46,106 nt of DNA from Candidatus Undinarchaeales archaeon. Lineage in GTDB: Archaea > SpSt-1190 > JASMDC01. The stretch spans positions 1 to 46,106 of the forward strand of contig JASMDC010000027.1 of assembly GCA_030753015.1 (NCBI GenBank). Direction: 5' to 3'. Position numbers and translations under genes: made by a program. Below, one piece after another: positions 6,537-14,325 of the stretch. Numbering within the stretch: position 1 is the first letter of the stretch; each line of letters starts with the position of its first letter. The notes under the pieces were generated by a model, which saw only the letters and a list, made by a program, of their open reading frames with translations, made no database searches and was not told the DNA's origin.

Positions 6537-8311
6537 CCCCGCGGCGGAGATACCTGGTAGAGGGCGTGCTCGCGCACGTTGCCCGCAGGCTCAACGAGCT
6601 CTGGTGGCACGATGACCCTGTCCAGGAGCATGAGCTCGAACTCATCGCGCATCGCCACCGCGCCCGGATCGCTCCCGCCGCTGTTGTCGTAGAGGTACAC
6701 GCAATTTTCTCGGGCGAGCAGCGAGGTCACGTCACTGCGGAGGCCCGCCTCGGTCCCCTCGAGGAAAGAGTGAGTGCCGGGGACCACGGGATACCTCCCC
6801 CACAGGGTGCGCGTGCGCATGGCCTGGGGGCCCACCAGGTAGCACCCTCTGCCCACCATGCGATCCCATCCATCGAACGTGCTCTCCTCCAGGGCAACGG
6901 CCTTCCGAATGGATCGTGGGATATCGTCAAAGGGGGCCACGTGAGGGTAGAGCACGGTGATGACCACGGCACAAGTGATGGCCAGGGCGACCAACCTGCG
7001 GCGACAGGCACTCTCTGTGCGCCATGCGGCCCAGAGGAGGGTGAGCAGGGGCAGGATCAAGTGGAGGGTCGAGAGCACCGACCTGGTGCTGTCGGGCAGC
7101 TCGTGCCCGAACATCGGCCCGTATGCGAATGGCAGGTGCGCCAGGCCCGACAGGACCACGACGGCCTCCAGATGGAAGAGGCGTCCGGGGAGCGCGAGCG
7201 CACCCGCACCGCAGGCCAGGGCGAAGGGTACCGAGAGCCCGAGCATGTACCGGGGGGTGAACGCGGGCATGTTTGTTAGGAGGTAGAGGATGAGCCGTGT
7301 CCCCATCCAGCAGGCCACGAGCAGGCCTCCGGGCGCGTGCATCCGCAGCAAGAGCATCCCGCCCATCAGGGCCAGAGCGGTGAACAGCCAGGGCTGGAAG
7401 TAGCCGTCGAACCAGTAGGTGATGTACCAGACGTTGCGGGGGACCGAGCTGGGATCGAGCAGGCTGGAGGCGTTCTCGCCACCAAACCGCGTCTCGCCCC
7501 AGTCGGTGAAATGCGGGGCGATGAGCACGAGAATCAGGAGCCAGGGCACAAGCGGCGGTCGAGCGCGCTTGCGTCCCCACCAGTACACCACAGACAGGGG
7601 GGCAAGCGCCAGCAGGTTCTCGTTCTTGATGGTGACGTGAAGAGCGATGGACGCTGCCGCCAGCCATGCCGGCCCTCTCCTTCCCGTCCTTACGTGGAGC
7701 ACGGCCGCCAGCACTGCGAGCACCTCGGTGAGGATGGAGAGCACCTCGGAGAGCCCCTTCGCACCGAAACGGACGTGCATGGGTAGGAGCGCGATCACCA
7801 GTCCGGCCACGAGGGCCGAGCGCCTGTCCTTCGTGAGCAGGTAGGCGAGCATGTACACACAAGCAACGGTGGCCGTCCCGCCCAACACACCCACCGCCCT
7901 CACCGCCATCCCAGAGAACCCTAGGAGCACAGAGGCAAGGGACAGGACCAGGGGGTAGCCCACTGGAAAGTACGTAGCGAACTGCTGACATTCCCCCCTC
8001 TCCCCGATAGGGTAGTAAAGGTCGAACAGGAGGCGCTGGCCCATGCTACCGGTGGAGCAGATGGCGTTGAGCCGGTGGTGGACCAGGCCGTCCGCCTGGT
8101 CGAGGAAGAACCCCTCCTCCATCCCGGGCACGGCATGGTAGGGATTCCCGGCACGCACCGTGAAGGCGAGTAACAGGAGCAGGAACAGGGCGCGTCGCTC
8201 CCCGTGCCCCCTGGGAAGGATCGAGCGCAGCTCCCGGCGGGAGGCCGCCAGCGCCCCGGCGAGCAGGAGAAGGTTCCCTAGGGCGAACGGGAGCGCTAGG
8301 GGCGACGGCAT
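6533..8311 (-). CDS. GT-C (PMT/GT39-like) membrane glycosyltransferase, paralogue 1
   Basis: A 592-residue polytopic membrane protein with roughly a dozen helices, of the protein-mannosyltransferase/ArnT type. These use polyprenyl-phosphate sugars and act on the outer face of the membrane. The first outward loop carries the acidic motif (PGMEEGFFLDQADGLVHHRL) where GT-C enzymes place catalytic DE or ED. Other blocks: FPVGYPLVLSLASVLLGFSG, LLPMHVRFG, VVYWWGRK, RYMLGLSVPFALACGAGA, LPFAYGPMFGHELP and the C-terminal ALYQVSPPRG. All recur in the genes at 12298 and 14326. The N-terminus MPSPLALPFALGNLLLL is also shared. Start 8311 fits a TATA-like GCTTTTTGAA about 28 nt upstream. Acceptor unknown; envelope glycan or surface protein likely. 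Confidence 0.85.
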   Translation of the reverse strand: MPSPLALPFALGNLLLLAGALAASRRELRSILPRGHGERRALFLLLLLAFTVRAGNPYHAVPGMEEGFFLDQADGLVHHRLNAICSTGSMGQRLLFDLYYPIGERGECQQFATYFPVGYPLVLSLASVLLGFSGMAVRAVGVLGGTATVACVYMLAYLLTKDRRSALVAGLVIALLPMHVRFGAKGLSEVLSILTEVLAVLAAVLHVRTGRRGPAWLAAASIALHVTIKNENLLALAPLSVVYWWGRKRARPPLVPWLLILVLIAPHFTDWGETRFGGENASSLLDPSSVPRNVWYITYWFDGYFQPWLFTALALMGGMLLLRMHAPGGLLVACWMGTRLILYLLTNMPAFTPRYMLGLSVPFALACGAGALALPGRLFHLEAVVVLSGLAHLPFAYGPMFGHELPDSTRSVLSTLHLILPLLTLLWAAWRTESACRRRLVALAITCAVVITVLYPHVAPFDDIPRSIRKAVALEESTFDGWDRMVGRGCYLVGPQAMRTRTLWGRYPVVPGTHSFLEGTEAGLRSDVTSLLARENCVYLYDNSGGSDPGAVAMRDEFELMLLDRVIVPPELVEPAGNVREHALYQVSPPRG

Positions 8312-8323
8312 GGTCAGTGGGAC

Positions 8324-8347
8324 GGGCCTGAACCTTCAAAAAGCTTC
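8324..8347 (-). promoter_or_regulatory. Promoter element shared by three glycosyltransferase paralogues
   Basis: The minus strand reads GAAGCTTTTTGAAGGTTC ahead of the ATG at 8311. The gene at 14067 has GAAGCTTTTTGAATGTTC and that at 16089 has GAAGCCTATTTGAAGGTTC at the same distance. The T-rich core serves as the TATA box, and the GAAG/GGTTC flanks make an imperfect inverted repeat. Conservation beyond the TATA suggests common regulation, or only recent duplication of the whole units. Confidence 0.5.
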
Positions 8348-8369
8348 TGTACACCGGTCCCCGGCCCGC

Positions 8370-11105
8370 TCACCCGCCATTCGACGAGAATGAGAGCCTG
8401 CCGACCAGGGCGTCGCCGGACATGATGGAGAGGGCGTCCGTGCCCAGCTTCATGTCGCGGGGATCCCCGCCATCCACCGTGACCCGGGCCCCGGCGGTCC
8501 CGGGTGGCAGGACGAGGACCAGTCCGTCCTCCCCAGCATCATCCGGGACGAGGTGGAGCGTGCTCACGACGTGGTCGGGCACGGCGGAGTTGGACCGGGT
8601 GGCGATGTCCACGGTCAGCACGTCGCCCTGTCGCCCGAGGGAGAGGTGCACGGGAGGGCCCTTGACCCGGGCGATCACCTCGTTGAGCACCGCGGTCGCT
8701 TTCCGTTCATCTCTCCGGTCCAGGAGCGCGTTGAGGAACCACACCTCCCGTCCCCCCACCTTCCGCCGTAGCAGCAGCGGGATCCCGTCGCCGTAGATCC
8801 AGACCACCTCGGCACCCCGCATGAGCCCGGGTACGGTCCTGCCGGCTATGCCCTCGGGGCGCGATGGCACGTCACCCTCCAGCATGAAGGGGCCAGGCAG
8901 CACCTCGCCCGTGGGGAGCCGGACCGCGGACAGCCCGCCGAGCACGCTGGCCAATTCCGGGCTCTCAGAAACGTCACCGAGGACGAGGAGGATGGGCACG
9001 TGCGGACCCGTGGCCTCCAGCACCGCAGTGAGCCGTTCTTCAATCTCCTCCGGCGCCCTCCCGTGGACACTCTCGAGCAGGATGAGGTTCGGTGGCGGCC
9101 TGTCCCGGTCGTACGGCGGATCGGCCTGGCAGTGCTGGTTGAGGGTGAGCAGGGTGGTCCACTGCCAGATGTAATCTGCGTTCATCACGAGCCCGTCAGG
9201 TCCGTCCACGCCCAGCACCACCTCGGCACGATCGGGCCCGGCGCTTCCCAGGGCCTCCCCCACGAAGATCCGGCAGGAGAAATGCTGGTGCCGGTCGTCA
9301 TTGAAGGTGAGGATGTCGTCCCACCTGAACAGGCGGAGGTCCGGGTCCCAGACCCGGTGCTTTGTGAAGAAGGCCTGAAATGGCCGGGTCCCGCCCGGGA
9401 GGAGCGATACTCCCGTCCACAGGGCACGCTCCCGTGCGCGCTCGGCGTCGTCGAGTTCGAACTGGGGACGCGCGGACCGTCGGTCGTCAGCAGGGAATTC
9501 CGTCCCTGCCAGCGTATTGAGGGACGCCGCGACGAGGATGGACGCCACGCATACCACGGCCAGGTCCCGCCGTCGGTCCCCGTCCGCCGCCAGCCTGGTG
9601 AGGCCGGCGACCACCCACACCGCAGGGATGAACAGGAGCAGGAAGGAATAGGTCGTCCTGTCAGCGTCCCAGTCGGTGATGAGCCCCATGAACGAGAACG
9701 CTGGTACGAACCACAGGAGGAGCAGGAGCGACGCCCGCCGCCTGGCCGTTAGCAGGGAGAGAAGGCCGAGGAGGCCGACGGCGGACAGCACGATGCCGAA
9801 CACGTTCAGGAATACGAGGCCGAGCAGTACGAACGTGGGATAGGGCATCCCGATGGCACTGACGAGCGTGTGGTGGAAGGGCCAGTTGAGGAGGAGATAC
9901 GTGCTGAACGACCTCCCGAGGAGGGGGAGGGTGTGCTCCGTGAGCACAGCAATGTCACCGAAATGCAGCTCGTTGGCCAGGATGTCGCCGAACACGTACT
10001 GGTGCCAGAACAAGTACGGGAAGAGCGCGATAGTGGCGCCGACAACGAGGAGGGCGATTTGTGTTGCCCTGCGGTCTGATGGTCGCGAGATGAGGAGGTA
10101 TGCAACAAGGGCGGGCGCCGACACGACGGTCATGTGCCGCACTCCCAGCAATGCACCGAGCACGAGCCCCGACGCGAAGGCCCTCCTCCCTGCCCAAGGT
10201 CCTTCGTCGAGCACCAGGAGGACCGCTGTCACCGACAGGAACAGACCAGCGAGGTTCTCGTTGTGAGTGATGGCATAGCTGACCACCGGGTTGAGCACGA
10301 TGATGGCCGAGACGAGGAGCGAGGACCAGTGGCTGTCGGAAAAACGGCGCAGGAGGATGTAGGTCCCGAGCATGCAGAGAGCGCGTGTTAGGAGGAAGAA
10401 CACATGGAAGCCGAAGTAGCGTAGCGCCCGGGCATAGGGCGCCATCAGGACGGGATAGCCCAGGTGCGCGTTGAGGAAGTAGGCTATGCGGAAGGGCTCG
10501 TCCCCCCGGTCCATCCTTTCCTGCATGAGCCCGGGGATGACCGAACGGATGAACGGGCACTCATCCTCGCCCGGGCACGTGGTGACGATGTCGCCGGGTA
10601 GCGACCGCGGTGGGGGGAGCTCCGCGATGACATCACCGTTGACACGACAGCGCTGGGGCAGGCCCAAGAGATAGCGCTCCCCTTGGAACGAGCACCGGCT
10701 GTGGAGCATCGAGTACGATGCGTCGTACAGTGACCAGTGGACGCCCACAACGATGAGGAGCGCCACCAGGAGGGTGGCGCCGTGCACAACATCGTCGTAC
10801 CCAAGTGACCCGGATCCCGCAGTCGCTCTGCCGGAGGATGCCGGGATGTACCATGCGGTCACCGCGATGATTGCGGCGGCGGCGAGCATGAGAAGCATAC
10901 CCGAGACGTACGTGTCGGTCAGGAAGGCCAGTGATGCTGCCAGGGTGGCCACAGTGACGGTGCCGAGGACGGGGACGAGGAACACGGCCTCTGCGCGGGT
11001 GCGCGAGCGGGCGAGCGATCGCTCCAGGAGGATCCCTGGGATCAGAACGGTCCAGAGGAGGAACAGCGCACCCCGGACCAGCTCGGTCAGCACGGCCGCG
11101 CTCAT
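8370..11105 (-). CDS. Large polytopic membrane protein with C-terminal extracytoplasmic domain, GT-C-like
   Basis: A 911-residue protein. Residues 1-540 hold about 12 membrane helices; the remaining ~370 residues are soluble and probably outside the cell. The membrane part has SYAITHNENLAGLF, LGVRHMTVVSAPALVAYLL, PYLFWHQYVFGDIL, LLNWPFHHTLVSAIGMPYPTF and ITDWDADRTTYSFLLLFIP. The same order occurs in the protein at 24165, so they are paralogues. An early loop has several Cys (CSFQGERYLLGLPQRC, CPGEDECPF), which may form disulfides. The soluble part includes VRIP-free beta-sandwich-like repeats and VEVVWIYG-like strands but no named domain. The start at 11105 overlaps the radical SAM stop as ATGA, implying translational coupling. 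Likely a glycan or lipid-linked sugar enzyme; catalytic residues not identified. Confidence 0.7.
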   Translation of the reverse strand: MSAAVLTELVRGALFLLWTVLIPGILLERSLARSRTRAEAVFLVPVLGTVTVATLAASLAFLTDTYVSGMLLMLAAAAIIAVTAWYIPASSGRATAGSGSLGYDDVVHGATLLVALLIVVGVHWSLYDASYSMLHSRCSFQGERYLLGLPQRCRVNGDVIAELPPPRSLPGDIVTTCPGEDECPFIRSVIPGLMQERMDRGDEPFRIAYFLNAHLGYPVLMAPYARALRYFGFHVFFLLTRALCMLGTYILLRRFSDSHWSSLLVSAIIVLNPVVSYAITHNENLAGLFLSVTAVLLVLDEGPWAGRRAFASGLVLGALLGVRHMTVVSAPALVAYLLISRPSDRRATQIALLVVGATIALFPYLFWHQYVFGDILANELHFGDIAVLTEHTLPLLGRSFSTYLLLNWPFHHTLVSAIGMPYPTFVLLGLVFLNVFGIVLSAVGLLGLLSLLTARRRASLLLLLWFVPAFSFMGLITDWDADRTTYSFLLLFIPAVWVVAGLTRLAADGDRRRDLAVVCVASILVAASLNTLAGTEFPADDRRSARPQFELDDAERARERALWTGVSLLPGGTRPFQAFFTKHRVWDPDLRLFRWDDILTFNDDRHQHFSCRIFVGEALGSAGPDRAEVVLGVDGPDGLVMNADYIWQWTTLLTLNQHCQADPPYDRDRPPPNLILLESVHGRAPEEIEERLTAVLEATGPHVPILLVLGDVSESPELASVLGGLSAVRLPTGEVLPGPFMLEGDVPSRPEGIAGRTVPGLMRGAEVVWIYGDGIPLLLRRKVGGREVWFLNALLDRRDERKATAVLNEVIARVKGPPVHLSLGRQGDVLTVDIATRSNSAVPDHVVSTLHLVPDDAGEDGLVLVLPPGTAGARVTVDGGDPRDMKLGTDALSIMSGDALVGRLSFSSNGG

Positions 11106-12211
11106 GGCCCTCTCACGTCCCGCCCGTCGTCGCATTCCCTAGCACCGAAGGCGAGCCATGGGTAGAGAGGGGGCCAGAACCGGCAGGCATTGGACAGGTC
11201 CGTCTCGTGAGTGCACCAACACTCGCCGCGGGCGATCTCCTCGCACACCTCTATCGCCTTTTCGCTCATCCACACCCGACCGAAGTCGTACCCCTCCTCC
11301 CGCAGGTCGCCCAGGGGCCGGTCCAGCATCTCACAGGGGTACACGACGCCCCGCTCGGTGAGCACCGCCTCCAGGAGACCGGCGCGACAGGGGGCCACAC
11401 GCTTGTGTTCGCTGTACGCCCAGGTCACCGCGCGTGAGAGCAGGTCAGGTCGGTGGCCGAAACCGCGGGGGTACCGACCCTGCTCGCGCACCAGGGTGAA
11501 GGCCCGCTCCACCTCCTCGGGCGACAGGCCCAGCACCTCCGGATCTCGAGGGTGGGGCCGGGCGAGGGTCACCGAGAAGGTGGGGCTGTTCCACGGCGGA
11601 CGGGACAGGAGCTGCAGAGTATCCTCCACGACGTGGACGTTGAGGCGAGAGAGAGTTAGGTTGACGGCCACGTCGAGGCGCGGTTCGCGGCGCGCGAGCT
11701 CGTCGAGGCGCCAGCGGGTGTGAAGGAGCTTGGAGTAGGCGCCCGTGCCGCGGATGGCATCGTGCACCTCCTCCGGTCCGTCCAGAGAGAGGTTCACCCG
11801 GAGCCGTGCGGGACGACATGTGTCAAGCACCTCGGACACGGACCGTTCCACGCGATCTGGGAGCAGACCGTTGGTCGGGAGGTTGATTACCTCGGTGCTG
11901 CACGATCGGACGAAAGGCTCCACCAGCCCGGCCAGGTCGTCGCGGAGCGTGGGCTCACCACCGCTGAGCAGGAGGAGCGGGAGCCGGGGAATGGTAGCAG
12001 CGATTCGCTCGACCTCGTCCGGCGTGAGCTCCTTGGACGTGTCGGCCGCATCGGCCTCTCTCCAGTAGAAGCAGTGAGGGCACCGTGCATTGCATCGTGC
12101 GGTAACGAAGAACGTGAGGTACACGGGCCACGACGTGGTCAGAAGCCGAGAGTAGCCGAGCGCGAGGTAGCGCAGGCCAAGGGTGCGTCGGACCAGCTCC
12201 TCACCGAGCAT
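11102..12211 (-). CDS. Radical SAM/SPASM-like protein
   Basis: A 369-residue radical S-adenosylmethionine enzyme. The cluster motif CNARCPHC (C40, C44, C47) is followed by LLLLSGGEPTLRDDL, the SAM-binding GGEP, then LPTNGLLPDRV and RVNLSLDGPEEVHDAIRG. The C-terminal part has CRAGLLEAVLTERGVVYPCEML and ARGECWCTHETDLSNAC, which look like auxiliary-cluster (SPASM or twitch) ligands. Such proteins modify peptides, sugars or lipids by radical chemistry in the cytosol. A TATA box (GTTTAAATG, about 12234-12242) 27 nt ahead of ATG 12211 indicates a leaderless start. It is the first gene of a two-gene operon with the membrane protein at 8370, so the substrate may be handed to or from that protein. Substrate not predictable. 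Confidence 0.88.
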   Translation of the reverse strand: MLGEELVRRTLGLRYLALGYSRLLTTSWPVYLTFFVTARCNARCPHCFYWREADAADTSKELTPDEVERIAATIPRLPLLLLSGGEPTLRDDLAGLVEPFVRSCSTEVINLPTNGLLPDRVERSVSEVLDTCRPARLRVNLSLDGPEEVHDAIRGTGAYSKLLHTRWRLDELARREPRLDVAVNLTLSRLNVHVVEDTLQLLSRPPWNSPTFSVTLARPHPRDPEVLGLSPEEVERAFTLVREQGRYPRGFGHRPDLLSRAVTWAYSEHKRVAPCRAGLLEAVLTERGVVYPCEMLDRPLGDLREEGYDFGRVWMSEKAIEVCEEIARGECWCTHETDLSNACRFWPPLYPWLAFGARECDDGRDVRGP

Positions 12212-12297
12212 GGTGACGGTTGTGTGCCGCGATCATTTAAACCTGTTGTCGGCGCCCGGGCGAACCATCGCCTGTGAGCGACTGGAGATAGATATGA

Positions 12298-14067
12298 CTA
12301 TTGTTCGCGGGGGGATGATACGCGATAGAGGGCAAGGCCCTTGAACACGGTCATCTCCCCGGCGAACTCCATGGGAGCTGTGAGGTATTCGATCGTCTCC
12401 AGCCGGAAGGATCCGTGCATCATCAACGAGGTGCTCGGCTCATTTCCCTTCTCCCATACCTGCTCGTATAGGTAGACGCAATGGTCCTTGGCCAGAAGGG
12501 AAGCGACGTCCTCGCGCAGCTCGGCATCCACGTTGGGGACGGACCGGGGGGATTCGCCCGACTTGCCCCGGGAGTCGGCCACGATGCGCCGGCCCCACGC
12601 GGATCGGGTGTGGCCGGGGGCGATGACCACCATATAGCACTCCCTGCCCACCAGATGTTCCCACTCCTCGATGGTCCGTCCCTCTAGGGATATGGCCTCC
12701 CTCATGAGGCGGCCAGCACCGTCCGTCACGGTGACGGCCGGGTATAGGGTGGGGACGAGCAGGGCCCCCGCGGCGATGGTCGCGAACAGTACGGCCCGCT
12801 CCCGCCCCCGTGCCATCCACGCGGCGCACATTAGTATCCCCATGGGGATGGCCAGGTGGAGCGCGTAGAGCAGCGACCGTGTCCCGGCCGGGAGCTCCAG
12901 CCCGAACACCGGTGCGTAGGCGAACGGCAGGTGCGCCGCGCCGGACAGGAGCACGGCGGCCACCACGGACCCGGCGGCGAGGGACCGCCCACGCGCCCCC
13001 GCGCCACATGCCATTGCGAAGGGCACGGAGAGCGGCAGCATGTACCGGGGAACGAAGGCGCCGAAAGTGTGGAGTAGGTGGAGCGCCAGACGCACCCCCC
13101 ACCACGCGGCCACCAACCGGGCGAACGGCGGCGGCAGGCACCACATAGCGATGCAGCCGAGCAATGCCAAGGCGGTGAACAGGTAAGGATTGAAGTAGCC
13201 GTTGAACCAGTACTCAACGTAGTGGAAGTTCGCAGTGATCGACATGGGATCCATCCTTGTCGAGATGGGCTGGTCGCCATAGGTGGTCACCCCCAGGTCG
13301 GCGAAATGCGGCACGACGAGCACCAGCGCCACCAGCCAAGGGAGCGGGGACGGACGCGTGCGGACGTGCTCCCTCCCCCACCAGTAGACCACGAGCATGG
13401 GCACGATGGCCAGTGGATTCTCCACCCTGACGGTGACGTGGAGGGCGAGGCTGGATGCGGCCAGCCATCCAAGGGCGGACCTGCCCGTCCGGACGTGGAC
13501 CACCGCTGCCAGCACAGCAAGGCACTCCGTCAGTACGGAGGGGACCTCGGCGAGGGTCACCGACGCGAACCGCACATGCATGGGAAGGAGGGCGAGCACC
13601 AAGGCCGCCACTAACGCTTCGTCGTGGTCCCGGTCGAGCTGACGCATGAGAAGGTAGACGCACGCCACGGTCGCCGTCCCACCCACCACTCCGATCAGCC
13701 GAGCCGCGACATCGGAGAACCCGAGGAGGACGTATGCCAGGGAGAGGATCAGCGGATAGCCGATGGACTTGAAACCACCGAACCGTTGGCAATCGCCCAT
13801 CTCCCCCAGGGCGCATATGACGTTTAGATGGTGATGGACGAGGCCCTCGGCCTGGTCGCGGAAGAAGGTGTCGTCCATCCTGGGGACGGGGCGGTAGGGA
13901 TTGAGAGAGCGCACTCCGAAGGCCAGCAGGAGGATGAGGAGGAGGGCGCGACGCTTCCGGCCAGAGCGCGGGAAACGGTCCGCCAGCTCCCGGCGCGACG
14001 CGGCCAGCGCCACGGCGAGGACGAGGAGGTTCGCCAGGGCGAACGTGAGCGCCAGTGGCGAAGGCAT
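12298..14067 (-). CDS. GT-C (PMT/GT39-like) membrane glycosyltransferase, paralogue 2
   Basis: A 589-residue polytopic enzyme closely related to those at 6533 and 14326. It begins MPSPLALTFALANLLVLAVA; the ATG at 14067 is preferred to the longer frame (14220) because all three paralogues begin with MPSPLAL and a TATA-like GCTTTTTGAA lies 30 nt upstream. The first loop has MDDTFFRDQAEGLVHHHL, the acidic GT-C catalytic motif. FKSIGYPLILSLAYVLLGFSD, LLPMHVRFA, VVYWWGREH, RYMLPLSVPFAMACGAGA and FALPFAYAPVFGLEL-type blocks follow in order, ending ALYRVSSPREQ. It probably transfers a sugar from a polyprenyl phosphate on the outer membrane face. Its sugar may differ from that of its neighbours, since loop residues between blocks diverge. 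Confidence 0.85.
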   Translation of the reverse strand: MPSPLALTFALANLLVLAVALAASRRELADRFPRSGRKRRALLLILLLAFGVRSLNPYRPVPRMDDTFFRDQAEGLVHHHLNVICALGEMGDCQRFGGFKSIGYPLILSLAYVLLGFSDVAARLIGVVGGTATVACVYLLMRQLDRDHDEALVAALVLALLPMHVRFASVTLAEVPSVLTECLAVLAAVVHVRTGRSALGWLAASSLALHVTVRVENPLAIVPMLVVYWWGREHVRTRPSPLPWLVALVLVVPHFADLGVTTYGDQPISTRMDPMSITANFHYVEYWFNGYFNPYLFTALALLGCIAMWCLPPPFARLVAAWWGVRLALHLLHTFGAFVPRYMLPLSVPFAMACGAGARGRSLAAGSVVAAVLLSGAAHLPFAYAPVFGLELPAGTRSLLYALHLAIPMGILMCAAWMARGRERAVLFATIAAGALLVPTLYPAVTVTDGAGRLMREAISLEGRTIEEWEHLVGRECYMVVIAPGHTRSAWGRRIVADSRGKSGESPRSVPNVDAELREDVASLLAKDHCVYLYEQVWEKGNEPSTSLMMHGSFRLETIEYLTAPMEFAGEMTVFKGLALYRVSSPREQ

Positions 14068-14157
14068 GGCCTCTGGTGACACTCGAACATTCAAAAAGCT
14101 TCTCCATGTCCGCGCTTCCTGGGAACCGGTGCCGGGGAAGGGGGAGAGCGGACGCCT

Positions 14158-14304
14158 ATGTCGGTCATCCTCACTAACCAGCGCAACTTCGAATGTGTCT
14201 GCCGCTCCATCAGGTCCCACTCCGAGCCAGAGAAGGCCACCGATGAGCTGTTCGGCCTCCGGTTGGAGGCGGTCCTCAACACCCTACGCATCGCCCTCAG
14301 GTGA
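14158..14304 (+). CDS. Possible 48-residue small protein
   Basis: A short frame, MSVILTNQRNFECVCRSIRS at the start, running to a TGA at 14304, lies between two glycosyltransferase genes on the other strand. About 87% of its third codon positions are G or C, as in real genes of this window, although it sits in an intergenic space. The C-terminal half (TDELFGLRLEAVLNTLRIAL) would form an amphipathic helix, and it has a CxC pair. A purine-rich GGGGAG precedes the ATG at a long distance (about 12 nt). No family recognised. It could be a small regulator or a remnant of a longer gene. Confidence 0.45.
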   Translation: MSVILTNQRNFECVCRSIRSHSEPEKATDELFGLRLEAVLNTLRIALR

Positions 14305-14325
14305 TGCAGGGGTGCGGCAGGCCTG

